Origin: Diphasiastrum complanatum
Taxonomy: Eukaryota; Streptophyta; Lycopodiopsida; Lycopodiales; Lycopodiaceae
Direction: 5' to 3'
Assembly (NCBI GenBank): GCA_029204225.1
Contig: CM055105.1
Coordinates: 9,521,744 to 9,585,743, forward strand
Length of the DNA stretch: 64,000 bases
Shown here: piece by piece, positions 25,185 through 35,658 of the stretch
Layout: every line of letters starts with the position of its first letter
Numbering within the stretch: the stretch's first letter is position 1
Translations under genes and position numbers: made by a program
Notes under the pieces: generated by a model
Told to the model about the DNA's origin: nothing
The model's database searches: none
The model's input: the letters and a program-made list of their open reading frames with translations, nothing else

Positions 25185-27125
25185 TTAGCATATCAAAAAA
25201 AGGAAGAAAAGCATATATGAATGTGTTGTAGTAAATACAACGTGAAAGATGCCCCTCTTTGCCATGTAGGTGAGCCATAAAGACTCGTCCATGCATCTTG
25301 AAGAACTTCTTGAAATCATATGAAGAAGAGACTCATCCTCACACCTCGGCCCCATCACAACTTGAATACCTTCAAAAAGGATAACTTGTGATGCTTCTTG
25401 AGAAGCCTTGATCTCGGCCACTTCCAAGATTGAATCTTCATGCAATATGACATCTCTATTCATGATCACATTTGAAATAGAGAGTGTAAAGACACTAAAG
25501 GCCTCCTTGATGGATGAGTATCCAATCATGATCCATGAGCTTGGATCATCCTTCCTCCTTGTTTCCAAGGGAATATGTGCAAAGCAAGCACTACCAAGTT
25601 CACTAAGATGATCAACCTTATGCTTCATCTTGAATAAAACTTCATATGGTGCTATTCCTTCAAGAGCCTTAATACTCCTCAAAGCTTTGATCTTCAATGA
25701 GAATTGCTTCTCAACATATGCTTTGAATAATAGGGAATAAACATACACCATAATACTTGAAGAGAGAAGATATGTGCATCTTGTGTGATCATCCTCCTTT
25801 GAAAGATTGGACATATAAGAGACATCAAGAGAGTTTGCACTCTCACTTGGATCCAATTTGTAGATGCCTTCAAATCTTGATCCATATGCAAGGATCTCAC
25901 CATCCTTCTTGATCACACAATTGTCAATATTGAAATTGACATCAAAGCCACTATCAAGAAGTTGGCCAACACTTAAGATGTTCTTTGTAAGCTTTGGGAC
26001 AAAAAGAACATTGTTGAGAAAGAGATCTTTGGAAGATAAAAGCTTCAAGGGAATAATCCCTACTTCTTCAATATTGCACTCATACTCACTTGCAATGTAT
26101 ATGGTCTTCTTGACTCCATCATAAGGCATAATAGATGAAAAAGAGTGCTTGGAGCCACACATATGTGAAGATGCTCCACTATCAATATACCATGGGTCAT
26201 CATTGTTGAAGGTGGAAGAGGAGAAGCTTGATGCCATAAGAGAGCCTTCTCCATCACTTGCAATATAGTCTTCTTTCTCATTGGTGATGTTGGCTTGATT
26301 GAGTTGATTCTTCTTCTTGAAGCAATTGGTGGCATAATGGCCTTTCTTGCCACAATAAAAGCACTTGATCTTCTTCTTCTTGAGATTTGAAGTAGAAGCA
26401 TGAGAGGTATCCTCCTCCTCTCCATCTTGGTCTTTAGCTTTGTCACTAGAGGAGTGATGGTGTTGCTTCTTACTCCTCTCTTTGTGCTTGGTAAATAGAT
26501 CTTTTCCATCATCATGATTGAGTGATAGCTTGTCCATCCTCGAGAGTTTGTACTCTTGTCTTGATTCTTCAGAAATAAGCACACTTTGAAGGGCCTCAAA
26601 ACTTGGTAGCTCCTCCTTAATGGCATAGGATTGGACAAGGTTGTCATATTTATCTCTCAAGCCATTGAGAATGACTTGTACTAGCTCACTTTGATTGATT
26701 GAGTCACCAATATATGCAAGCTCCCTATGAATATCCTTGACTCTCAAAACATAATTAGATGCACTCTCAGCACTCTTTTGACTACTTTGGAAGATTTGAT
26801 TTCTAAGAGTGAGGAGCCTAGAGGTGTTCTTAGCTTCATAGATGGACTTGAGACAATCCCAAGCTTCCTTGGATATAGAACAATCACCAATCTCCCTCAA
26901 TATCTCATTAGAGACGTTAATCTTAATGTAGTGGAGATCCATCCTAGCTCTCTTCTTGTATTTTTGTACTTCTTGAAGGACTTGAGGCTCCTCCTCAATC
27001 CCAAGTACAATGTCCATCACATCTTGGAGTATCAAGATGGACTCCATCCTCAACTTCCATATTGAATAATTGGAAGTAGACAATCTCTCACTTGGTTGCA
27101 ACAAGTATGAACTCATTGAACTCAT
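25185..27125 (-). CDS. gag-pr: Copia A2 chimeric gag-protease-integrase-remnant ORF
   Basis: This is a single open frame of 646 codons. Residues about 1-230 form the UBN2-type gag. CFYCGKKGHYATNC (about 255) is the zinc knuckle and WYIDSGASSHM (about 315) the aspartic protease site. Next come the GAG-pre-integrase strip (KNILSVGQLLDSGFD), a short integrase shard (YSLLFKAYVEKQFSLKIKAL), and the integrase C-terminal block (GIAPYEVLFK to RDVILHED, about 490-560). Compared with related copia C, two in-frame deletions removed the HHCC finger with the first catalytic Asp, and the stretch with the second Asp and the Glu. The final about 80 residues are unrelated to copia. An intact frame this long in a deleted element suggests it was translated while the family was mobile. 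Integration and reverse transcription would have to come from another element. Confidence 0.85.
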   Translation of the reverse strand: MSSMSSYLLQPSERLSTSNYSIWKLRMESILILQDVMDIVLGIEEEPQVLQEVQKYKKRARMDLHYIKINVSNEILREIGDCSISKEAWDCLKSIYEAKNTSRLLTLRNQIFQSSQKSAESASNYVLRVKDIHRELAYIGDSINQSELVQVILNGLRDKYDNLVQSYAIKEELPSFEALQSVLISEESRQEYKLSRMDKLSLNHDDGKDLFTKHKERSKKQHHHSSSDKAKDQDGEEEDTSHASTSNLKKKKIKCFYCGKKGHYATNCFKKKNQLNQANITNEKEDYIASDGEGSLMASSFSSSTFNNDDPWYIDSGASSHMCGSKHSFSSIMPYDGVKKTIYIASEYECNIEEVGIIPLKLLSSKDLFLNNVLFVPKLTKNILSVGQLLDSGFDVNFNIDNCVIKKDGEILAYGSRFEGIYKLDPSESANSLDVSYMSNLSKEDDHTRCTYLLSSSIMVYVYSLLFKAYVEKQFSLKIKALRSIKALEGIAPYEVLFKMKHKVDHLSELGSACFAHIPLETRRKDDPSSWIMIGYSSIKEAFSVFTLSISNVIMNRDVILHEDSILEVAEIKASQEASQVILFEGIQVVMGPRCEDESLLHMISRSSSRCMDESLWLTYMAKRGIFHVVFTTTHSYMLFFLFLIC

Positions 27126-27861
27126 GTAAAGTGGAGATAAATATAAGTGATGAACAAAAAGTGTTGCTTCTCTCTCACTATAGGATCCAATAATAGTGTG
27201 CTACCATCTCCTATGCAAGATCTTGCAACAAACTGTGAGATGATTCTCACTAATTACCTCAATCTCTCCAAAACTAGATCTGCTTCACATCAAATGGAGT
27301 ATGGGAAAAGTAAGGATAAAACACTCTTATCACGTAAGAAATACACTAAGAAACCAAATTTTATTCAAATACAATGATATTGCATGAAACAAGATGGCTA
27401 AGATCTCAAAACAGTGCCTAGATCACATATAGATGACATTGGTAAACATTCAACTGTGATTTTGGATCAAACAAAAAATCGCTTGACCAAACCAAATGTG
27501 TGCACCTAGGTCTAGGTGCCCTACCAAACCCTCTTCAAAAGCTTATAACTTTTTATTGGCAAATGGAATGAAACTGATTGCATCAGAAACTAGACAAAAA
27601 TAGCCTCAAAACATGCTATCTAGCAAGATTTTTGGATCAAACATGAAAGAGAACTCCCAAACTGAAATTGCATGTTCCTCACATGTGTCTGAGCATCTGA
27701 TTCCATGTAGTACCATTTCAGACCCAATCAATGCCCTATTGATATCTTTTGATCCAAAATTGAACAAGATAGCTAGGAAAATGGATCTTGACAATTTCTA
27801 GCTTAAGATTGATGAAAAGTTTTCACTCAAATGGATAAAAATTCATGGTAACCTTAGGTAG

Positions 27862-27873
27862 GCTCTGATACCA
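27862..27873 (-). other. Primer-binding site of copia A2
   Basis: The minus strand reads TGGTATCAGAGC, abutting the LTR, as in A1. Confidence 0.9.
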
Positions 27874-28530
27874 TGATAAATTTACACATGTGGACTGTCC
27901 ACAACATGTACTTGTGATCTCCTAAGGTGTGTAGATGCACCAAGATCAAGACTAGATTGAGATTCAAGATCTATCTTTGATTCTATGGCAAAAACACAAT
28001 ACTACATGCATTCAATAACTTCCAACTCTCACTTACACGTGTGGGAAGTATCCAAAAATTATTCTAAGTAAAAACAAGCTGCTCTCCTTGAGTAGAGAGA
28101 GAAAATCATCACGAGCTCTCGAGTAGAGAGAGAAAGCTAGAAAATCACTTACACTTAAAATCCACTCAATCTCAAAATCAATTAGATCCAAATGAGAAGT
28201 ACAATGATACTAGTAGATCCATGAGCTACCACAATGCTTAACTATGATTGGACCACACTTTTGCCACCTCTTAATCCTATTGAACCATTGATCCATTCAC
28301 CTCTAAATTCTATTGGACCATTTTCAAGCATATCTCAAATTCTATTGGACCACTCATGGTTCCACCTCTAAATCCTATTGGACATCTTAAACTTCATCAA
28401 ACAAAAGCATTACACTTGTCTATACTCTAATTGGCACGAGTTTGGCCTCCTACTCTATTTTGGCTCAATAGTGGCATTACAAGTGGAAATGGATAATTTG
28501 CCATCTATGCCAAATTTGACCCTATCAACA
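27874..28530 (-). repeat. 5' LTR of copia A2
   Basis: About 657 bp with TG...CA ends (plus reading TGATAAATTT to CCCTATCAACA). It contains TACACGTGTGGG near 28033 and several copies of the motif CCTCTAAATCCTATTGGAC. It is the full-length version of the LTR that is shortened by about 360 bp in A1. Confidence 0.7.
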
Positions 28531-28699
28531 TCCTACACCTAAATGCTTGACTATGAAATTCTATGAGACCCTATATCAAACATTTTTATTTACTTTACAA
28601 TTCTCCACACGTGGGAACATCCTCCACAAATGTGAGATTCACTTAGAAACTTCTATCATAAAAACTACCAAGTTAGATTTTTGCCAATTTCTCACAATC
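28531..28699. other. Spacer between A2 LTR and gypsy G7
   Basis: No feature recognised apart from a CACACGTGGG motif near 28608. Confidence 0.4.
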
Positions 28700-29243
28700 C
28701 CTGCATACTTTCAGGACTATACGATCGAGGATGTCACAATCCAATTACCCCAAGCTCAACGTGAGCCAAATGGTAATTCGTCCTACGAAGACCTTGCGTG
28801 AACTATCACCCTTTCTCTAAGTGAGCCAAATGAAACCAACGAATATATTGTCCACGTCGGAGCTCAACTCAATCGCAAACAACGCTGACAGCTTGAAAAG
28901 CTCCCGCAAAAATATAGACGTCTTTGCATGGACCTATAAAGACATGAAAGGCGTCTCACCCTAGGTAGCTGTGCATTGTATCCTGCTTAAATCGGGTGCG
29001 AGGCCAACTGCTAGTCGTCCATACAGATGCAATCCAGTCTATAAGGCAAAAATCAAAGAAGAATTACAATGCCTCTTAGATGTAGGTTTTATCTATGAAA
29101 TCGAGCATACTGAGTGGGTCTCCCCAATTGTCCTTATTCCCAAGAAAAATGGAAAACTATGAATCTGTGTCGACTTTAAGAAACTTAATGCCATCACCGA
29201 ACGTGATCATTTTCCATTACCTTTCAGAGAATCCATATTACTA
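28700..29243 (+). pseudogene. Gypsy G7 pre-RT linker and RT N-terminus
   Basis: The plus strand has YTIEDVTIQLPQAQREP, matching the linker before RT in G2 and G3 (YTLDDVVIMMSQAQRE). The RT start follows with YRCNPVYKAKIKEEL, EHTEWVSPIVLIPKKN and, after a stop, ICVDFKKLNAI and DHFPLPF. The RT is cut off before the catalytic box and joined directly to extra-ORF-like sequence. Confidence 0.75.
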
Positions 29244-30035
29244 GTGTTATTCACACGAGGCAAGGAAGCAGAGTTAGAATCACAGCGGTTAAAAGAGCAT
29301 GCCTATAGCCAACACACCAAAGAACATTCAGAGGGCCACAAAGAAGGTAAAGACTCATCCAGTATCAGCAAACAACACTTGTGCCCATCCACCATCCAAG
29401 GGCATGGAAATATCAAGGAAATGGGAGACACAACACAATCACCCTATCCAATGCCTAAAGACACCTCAACAGTGAAAATCATGGAAGCCATTGAAGAAGA
29501 ATTGACTGCGACATCAAATCCTTCGACGAGACATTTTGAGGCAAAGGAGATAGAGGCTAAACCTGGTGTCCCACCTGTGTCGTTCATGGTAAGTGACCCA
29601 CCAACCACCATCTCATCAATTCTCATCACATCAACCATCACTGTCACACTACCCATCACACTCACCCTCACCACTACATCCCCTATTGTCTCCACAAACA
29701 CACTCCCACTCTCCACCACACCAATCACAACCACCTCTATGCAATCTCCGATACATTTTCCAAATGTCTTTGACGCATCTTTCAACATTGAAGAATTCTC
29801 ACTTTCACTGTTAAACATGCCACCTACTACCACCACACCATTTCCTACACCCACCACTATCGCTACCACCACCACTTCCACAATACTTTCCACTTATTCG
29901 ATCACAAATGCCGACAAATCTCCAATCCCTATCACCATCACTCAAACATCAGACCCTCCATCTGCTCAATTCGTCCATCATGTGACAAAATTTCCAGAAT
30001 TCACACATGTGAGGAATGTCCACAAATATGATTGA
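29244..30035 (+). pseudogene. Gypsy G7 Thr/Ser/Pro-rich extra ORF fragment
   Basis: The 263-codon frame has a charged N-terminal part and then a long Thr/Ser/Pro-rich stretch (TTTSPIVSTNTLPLSTTPIT) like the central region of the G1/G3 extra ORF. The RT-to-extra-ORF junction at about 29240 implies a large internal deletion. Composition alone supports homology, so confidence is moderate. The end overlaps the copia C LTR start. The ORF on the opposite strand (29444-29893) is a shadow. Confidence 0.5.
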
Positions 30036-30768
30036 TCTTGATTAAGCTTTGTGATTAGCACAGTAACCTGATTCTAGATTGTTTAGCAAGATCTAGTTCA
30101 GAAGAAATGGCTTAACCACAATCCAACATGCTAAGCATCAGAATATGATAGCAACTAATCAATGAATGAATAAGAGTACAAGATTTTAGTGTATTAGCAT
30201 TAGCTTCAACACGAGTTAGAGAGAGAAATCTAGAGAGATAACAAGCAAAATAGTTTAGATCCAAAATGGCTACAAAACTTTGGTTGTTCATCATTGATTG
30301 TAAGGAGAGCTACACATATTTATGGAGTTTGAAGTAGCTCGAGGTAGAACCATATCTACCCATTCCAAAATGACAACCAAAGTGACATCTAGAGTCTATG
30401 TGACATTTGTCACTTGCCATGCATGAAATTCTACCAACTTTTCACAAGTGTGCTAGTTCTAACTAACAAAGTACAAATCATCATGCATGTGTCCATTACA
30501 CTTTGTGCATGCTTTGCATGTCACTATGGATCACTTACAATTGATGCATGTGAATTGCCACGAGTTTCTACAAGCATGACTTTGCCAATTCTATGTCTAC
30601 AAACTATATGCAAGTTGTATTCTTCAATCTAGACATTACATAGCCATGTAGCTCGAGTTCTATGTAGGCCAAACTTGGCATTTTGCATTTATGAGCTACA
30701 TACTTGCATGGTAAAACATTTGTAGCAAGCCAAGAAATCAATATGGATTTGTTTTTCCAATTTTAACA
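29995..30768 (-). repeat. 3' LTR of copia C (left end approximate)
   Basis: On the minus strand it begins TGTTAAAATTGG directly after the TTAGGAGGAG polypurine tract and ends near AATTCACACATGTGAGGAATG, which resembles the start (plus reading) of the A-family LTR. Confidence 0.6.
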
Positions 30769-30785
30769 CTCCTCCTAAAAATAAT

Positions 30786-31945
30786 CTATATTGATTTGAA
30801 CATGGATCTTGGTATAGCTCCAAGATTGGCTCTATGCTTGATGAGGGAACTTTTGCTCAAAGGTTTGGTGAGCATATCAGCAATGCAAGATGATGTGTCG
30901 ATGTGCTCCAATTTGATTTCACCTCCAATGAGCTTCTCTCTCACGAAGTGACGTGCAACTTTGATATGCTTGCTCCTTGCATGGAATATCGGGTTGTTGG
31001 CAAGGGCTTGGGCTGAAATGTTGTCACACATGATCATAGGTAGATCCTCTTCCAAGATTATTTTTAGTTCCACTAGTAACCTTTTGATCCAAAGCACTTC
31101 CTTTGTTGTTGTAGTGAGTGCCTTGTACTCAGCTTCACATGATGTGAATGATACAGTATCTTGCTTTTTAGAAAGCCAAGATATCAAGTTTCCTCCAAGA
31201 TATATAGCATAAGCACTTTGTAGATTTTTGATCTGCTTTATCACTTGCAAAATCTGAGTCAGAATAACCAATAATAGAAAGATCTTCACTTTTATACAAT
31301 AAACCAAAATCAAAAGTTGAAGATATATATCTAAGCACTCTCTTGGCCATTTTTCAATGATAGATAGTAGGATTTTGCATAGCCTGGCTCAGCTTATGAA
31401 CACTAAAGTTTATGTCAGGTCTAGTTATTGTGAGGCAAATTAAGGAGCCTATAAGACTTCTAAAAAGAGTGATGTCCACGAAGGATCTTTCATCACCTTT
31501 GTTAGAATCCTTTACATTTTGCTCCATAGGTGTTTCTATACACCTACAATTCAACATATTGAATTTCTTTAACATTGAAAGAGCATACTTGGATTGACAT
31601 ACAAAAGCTTTATCTTTAAGAAAGTCAATCTCCAATCCTAGAATATAGTGAATTTTTCCAAGATCTTGCTTCTTGAACTCTTTTCCAAGTGCAATCTTGG
31701 TTTCCTCAACTAACTTGATACTACTTCCTGTCAGAATGATATCATCAACATAAATAAGAAGAATGACAACATCTTTATCAAAAAACTTGGCATATAAGGA
31801 AGGATCATAGTTACTAAGAATAAATCCTAGTGACTCAAGAAAGGTGTTAAGTCAAGAATACCATGACCTTGGAGCTTGCTTCAATCCATATAAACTTTTG
31901 AAGAGCAAACAAACTTTTTCTTTGTCATGGATGAATCCAATAGGC
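30786..31945 (-). pseudogene. Copia C RT palm and RNase H
   Basis: YVDD is encoded near 31745, followed by the KIHYILGLEIDFL-type block. The ORF 31635-31354 continues with CIETPMEQNV and RSLIGSLICLTITRPDI, and 31350-30786 holds RNase H with YSDSDFASD, SCEAEYKAL, MCDNISAQAL, HARSKHIKVARHFVRE and the final ADMLTKPL motif. Catalytic residues look intact, but two or three frame breaks (near 31940, 31350 and 31250) separate the pieces. Confidence 0.85.
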
Positions 31946-32871
31946 TAATCCATATAAATCTCTTCTTCTAGATACCCATTTAGAAATGCATTAGAGACAT
32001 CTAGTTGAAGAACTTGCCAATTGAAAAAACAAGCAAGAGAAATTATGATTCTAATTGATACCATCTTTGCAACTGGGACAAAGGTATCCTCATAATCAAA
32101 TTCATAAACGTGAGCAAAACCTTTAGCACAAAGCCTAGCCTTGTACTTGTTGATTGTGCCATCTTGATTATACTTGACTCGAAAAACCCACTTGCAACCA
32201 ATGATCTGCTTGTTGGATGGAAGATCCACAAGCTCCCATGTCTTATTGGCCATCAAAGCATCATATTCCTCCTTCATGGCAAGGTACCATTCCTTCGAGT
32301 TGAGTGCATCATATACATCCTTTGACTCCTCATGAGAAATAAAATAAGCACAATTAGTGGAGTTGATATCCACTTGCTTGCCTCTATCTTTATAGGTAAG
32401 CCTTCTAGGCTCGGATCTTTCTCTTTGAGATCTCCTTGGTGAAAAAATTTGAGGTGACTCCTTCTCAATTCTCAGCCCCATCTCTCCATGATAATCTTCA
32501 AGGGTGATGATTGGAGTATCTTTGTGAGAATATTTGACCTCGGCCTCCTCAAGAATGTATTTTTGATCTTCATGGAATATAACATCTCTACTCTCAATTG
32601 TAGTTGAGGTAGAGGGAACATATATTATGTAAGCTTTCTTGTTGGATGCATATCCAACCATGATCCCTTTAATAGAATTAGGATCATCTCTTTTCCTCGT
32701 TTCCAAGGGCACATTAACAAAGCAAGCACAACCAAAAACTCTAAGGTGATCTACCTTAGGTTTCTTCTTAAACAAGACTTCAAAAGATGATTTTCCAGCA
32801 AGTGCATTGTGAGGTAATCTATTGCACAAATAGTTTGTACAAATAGCTTCACCCCAATAATCAATAGGCAA
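31945..32871 (-). pseudogene. Copia C integrase C-terminus and RT N-terminus
   Basis: The 308-codon frame begins in the integrase (WGEAICTNYLCNRLPHNAL, then FEVLFKKKPKVDHLRVFGCACF and RDVIFHED). It passes through the charged linker and enters RT with WELVDLPSNKQIIGCKWVFR, YKARLCAKGFA and LDVSNAFLNGYLEEEIYMD, where a stop ends it just before the usual QP. Confidence 0.85.
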
Positions 32872-32993
32872 AGAAGTTTCTACTTGAATTGCTGTAGCAA
32901 TTCACATAAAGATCTATTTTTCCCCTCAGCTACTCCATTTTGAGATGGAAAATAAGCACAAGAAAACTCTCTCTTTATTCCTTCACCTTCACA

Positions 32994-33239
32994 TTATTCA
33001 TGAAACTTGTTGGAGATGTATTCACCTCCTCCATCACATCTTAAAGATTTAACTTTGATAGAAAACTGTTTTTCAGCATAAGCTTTGAAGATTAGAAAGT
33101 GATAAAAAACCATAGCCTTTGAAGAAAGTAGATACAACCAAGTATATCTAGTAAAGTCATCAATAAAGGTGACAAAACATGTTGCACCACCAATACTTTT
33201 AGAAGAGGAAAAATGTACATCTGAGTGTATAAGCTCCAA
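32994..33239 (-). pseudogene. Copia C integrase core
   Basis: Contains IHSDVHF (first catalytic Asp), FIDDFTRYTWLYLL and CDGGGEYIS (second Asp). The Glu block AERKNR falls in the broken stretch 32871-32994, where AEGKNR-like residues are out of frame. Confidence 0.8.
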
Positions 33240-33266
33240 TGGATGAGTAGTCTTTATAAAAGACTT

Positions 33267-33668
33267 CTAATATGGTTTTCTGTGTGAATTTACAATGGCA
33301 CAAGCCTCACAAGGCTTGAAATCTTTAGAAAGAGATTTTGGAAGACCAATAGCCTTCACCTTCTTAACAATAGAAGACACAGATTTAAAGTTAGGATGAC
33401 CCAACCTTCTATGCCACAGCTCCTCCTTAGACAACAAAGCAACTTCACAACGGTTTGCATTCTCATAAGAATTCAACTTAAAAATTCCACCACATCTAGA
33501 TCCATCAGCAAGGATCTCATCTTTTCTCTTGATAAAAGAAGTATTGGAGTTGAACTTTACATCACAACCATTATCAAGAAACTTTCCCACACTAATTAGG
33601 TTCTTTGTAAGCTTTGGAATAAAAAGAACATTAGAAAGTGCAAGAACTTTTGAAGAAGCAAGTTTCAA
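33267..33668 (-). pseudogene. Copia C GAG-pre-integrase and HHCC finger
   Basis: VLFIPKLTKNLISVGKFL is followed by the integrase zinc finger LWHRRLGH ... CEAC. Joined by a frame break to the protease upstream and to the core downstream. Confidence 0.8.
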
Positions 33669-33688
33669 TGGAATGTTGCCAATTCCTT

Positions 33689-34077
33689 CTATTGGGCTCT
33701 CATGATCATTAGTTGTGTAAATAGATCTCTTGAGTCCTTTGAAGGTAAGATTGAGTCAAATGACTCCTTTGAACAACACATATGTGAAGAAGCTCCACTG
33801 TCTATGTACCAAGCTCCATCTTTCTTGAAAGGTGATAAAGAAAAACTGGACACCATGAGTGATCCTTCTCCATCACTTGCAACAGAATCTTCTTCAATCT
33901 CTTTGGAGAGATTAGCTTGCTTGAGTTGGTTTTTCTTCTTAAAGCAATTAGCGGCATAGTGCCCCTTCTTGCCACAGAAGAAACACTTCACTTTCTTCTT
34001 CTTGGTCTTTGAGTTAGAAGAATGAGATGTATCATCCTTTTCACCGTCTTCGTCTCGATCTTTGGCTTTGTCTTTGT
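33689..34077 (-). pseudogene. Copia C gag C-terminus and protease
   Basis: Acidic linker DRDEDGEKDDTSHSS, knuckle CFFCGKKGHYAANC, and protease site WYIDSGASSHM. The open frame continues upstream to 34417, but that part is polypyrimidine-coded Pro/Ser/Leu and not gag. Confidence 0.8.
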
Positions 34078-35040
34078 TGGATGCTTGAGATAGATGAAGG
34101 GGAGTGAGAGATAAAGGGGGAGGCAGCGAGGAGGAAGGTAACGAGGAGCAGCAGGCAGGAGCAGCGAACAGAGGGGAAGGGAGAGGGGGCGGAGGAGCAG
34201 AAAGGAAGTGAGCAGGACAAGCATGGAGGTGAAGGAGGTGGAGCGCAGGGAGGCAGGGAGGTGAAGCGAGCAGGGGAGAGGGGAAAGCAGGGAAGGGAGG
34301 TGAAGGGGTGAGTGGATGAAGGTGAGGGGAGGGACGTGGGTTTGGAGAGATGGAGGTGAGTGGAGGAGAGGTGAAGGGAGTGAGAGAGCGAGCAAGGGTG
34401 AGGGGAGAGTGCAGCATGCAGCAGAGGGGAAGGGAGAGGAATCAAGGAAGAGGGGGAGTGGAGCTGTAGGCAACGAGCAGCAACGTAGGGAACGAGAAGC
34501 AGGGAGGTGAGCGGAGGAGCAGGAGGCTGGAGCTGTAGGCAGGGAGCTGGGAGATGAAGGAGGGAGGAGCAAAAGAGCAGGGGGGTGCAAGTAGGGAGAA
34601 GTGAGAGAGGGGAGCGTTGATGAAGGTGAGTGGAAGGAGCAACAAGGGGAAGGGATCGAGGAGAGGGCGAGAGAGCAGCAGGGAGAGCGGAGAAACAGGG
34701 AGGAGTGAGGATGGGAGCGGGTGAGGAGAGAGCAAGGGAGGTGAGCAGAGGCGCAAGAAGGAAGCGTAGGAGAGGGAAGAGAGTAGAGGAAGGAGCGAGA
34801 GAGGGGAGGGAGGGACAACGAGCAGGGAAGGGAGGGGGTGAGACAGCGAGGAGGAAGGTAGCGAGGGGACAAGAGGTGAAGGGACAGGGAGCAAGAGACA
34901 AAGGGGGAGCAAGAGATGAAGAGAGATGAAGGGGGAGGCAGCGAGGAGAAAGGTAGGGCAGCGAGGGAAGAGAGGGAGCGAGCAAGAGGGGGTGGTGAAG
35001 GGAGGGGAAGCAAAGAGAGAGGGGTAGCAAAGAGAGAGAT
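34078..35040. repeat. Long polypurine/polypyrimidine tract
   Basis: About 950 bp that is almost all purine on the plus strand (AGGGAGG, GAGCAGG-like motifs, interrupted by GCAGC and TGAAGG). It gives overlapping long ORFs in several frames (for example 33988-35094 and 34041-35030), all Ser/Pro/Leu or Arg/Glu-rich with no domain, as expected from composition. It is bounded by copia C gag on one side and by a T22 run near 35043-35065 on the other. Confidence 0.8.
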
Positions 35041-35308
35041 TTGTTGTTTTTTTTTTTTTTTTTTTAAAGAAAAAAAAGAAAGTTGATGGATCACAAAAGT
35101 AATGAATTATGGAACCTTAATCAAAATTAACTATACAATACATAGCTTACTGCTAAAAAAAAACAAAACTAATCCCTTGCAGGCTTGGGTTTTTTTTTGT
35201 TGTAATGGATTTGGAGATTCAAGAGAATGGAGAAAAGAGGAGGTGAGGGGAAGGAAGGAGAAAAGAGTGGAGAAGGAGAAGCAGCTATGCAGTGAGCAAC
35301 GTTGGCGC
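35041..35308. other. Leader-like DNA between polypurine tract and LTR L2
   Basis: AT-rich, with homopolymer runs. It follows the L2 PBS on the minus strand and would be the untranslated leader of the L2 element. No gene. Confidence 0.45.
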
Positions 35309-35326
35309 TCCCCGACAACCGCGCCA
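35309..35326 (-). other. Primer-binding site of family L gypsy
   Basis: The minus strand reads TGGCGCGGTTGTCGGGGA, close to the TGGCGCCGTTGCCGGGGA site of Athila/Tat-type elements, two bases from the LTR end. Confidence 0.75.
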
Positions 35327-35328
35327 AT

Positions 35329-35585
35329 TGTAGTCGATCGTAGTATAGGGATCCGTTCACTAGGAGCCGCCCGTGCACACCTGCATAGCAAGAGAGAGAG
35401 AAGGGAGATAGAGAGAGGTAGAGAGATAGAAGGAGAGATGAGAGAGAGAGAGAGGAGAGAGAGTTTAGAGAGAGGAGAGAAGAGAGAGAGTAGAGAGAGA
35501 GAGAGAAAGGGAGAAGAGAGTTCACCAAGGATGGTTGGGGCTATGGGGGCTCGAGCGCCTACCCATAGCTATGCACCAATCAACT

Positions 35586-35658
<73 letters not shown>

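Larger units (their letters stand above)
25040..28530 (-). mobile_element. Copia element A2, non-autonomous gag-protease element
   Basis: On the minus strand it has a 5' LTR (28530-27874), PBS (27873-27862), leader, and one 646-codon ORF (27125-25185). It stops near 25040 without RT, RNase H or a recognisable 3' LTR. It is the sister of A1 (529-3514) and shares its deletion endpoints. The 3' LTR may have been lost at the junction with the G6 LTR. TG/CA ends define the 5' LTR. Confidence 0.8.
29995..34077 (-). mobile_element. Copia element C, 5' truncated in gag
   Basis: Minus-strand order: C-terminal gag with knuckle, protease, GAG-pre-integrase, integrase, RT, RNase H, polypurine tract (30778-30769) and 3' LTR (30768 to about 29995). 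The gag start and 5' LTR are missing: at 34077 the gag is joined to a polypyrimidine-rich sequence. It is related to the A family and keeps the enzymes that A lacks. Confidence 0.8.

Noticed and set aside
29444-29893. Val/Gly-rich ORF on the minus strand
   Set aside because: Antisense shadow of the Thr/Ser/Pro-rich extra-ORF fragment on the plus strand.
33988-35094. Long overlapping Ser/Pro/Leu-rich ORFs (up to 368 codons)
   Set aside because: They come from a polypurine/polypyrimidine tract that lacks stops by composition; two frames are open at once and neither has a domain.
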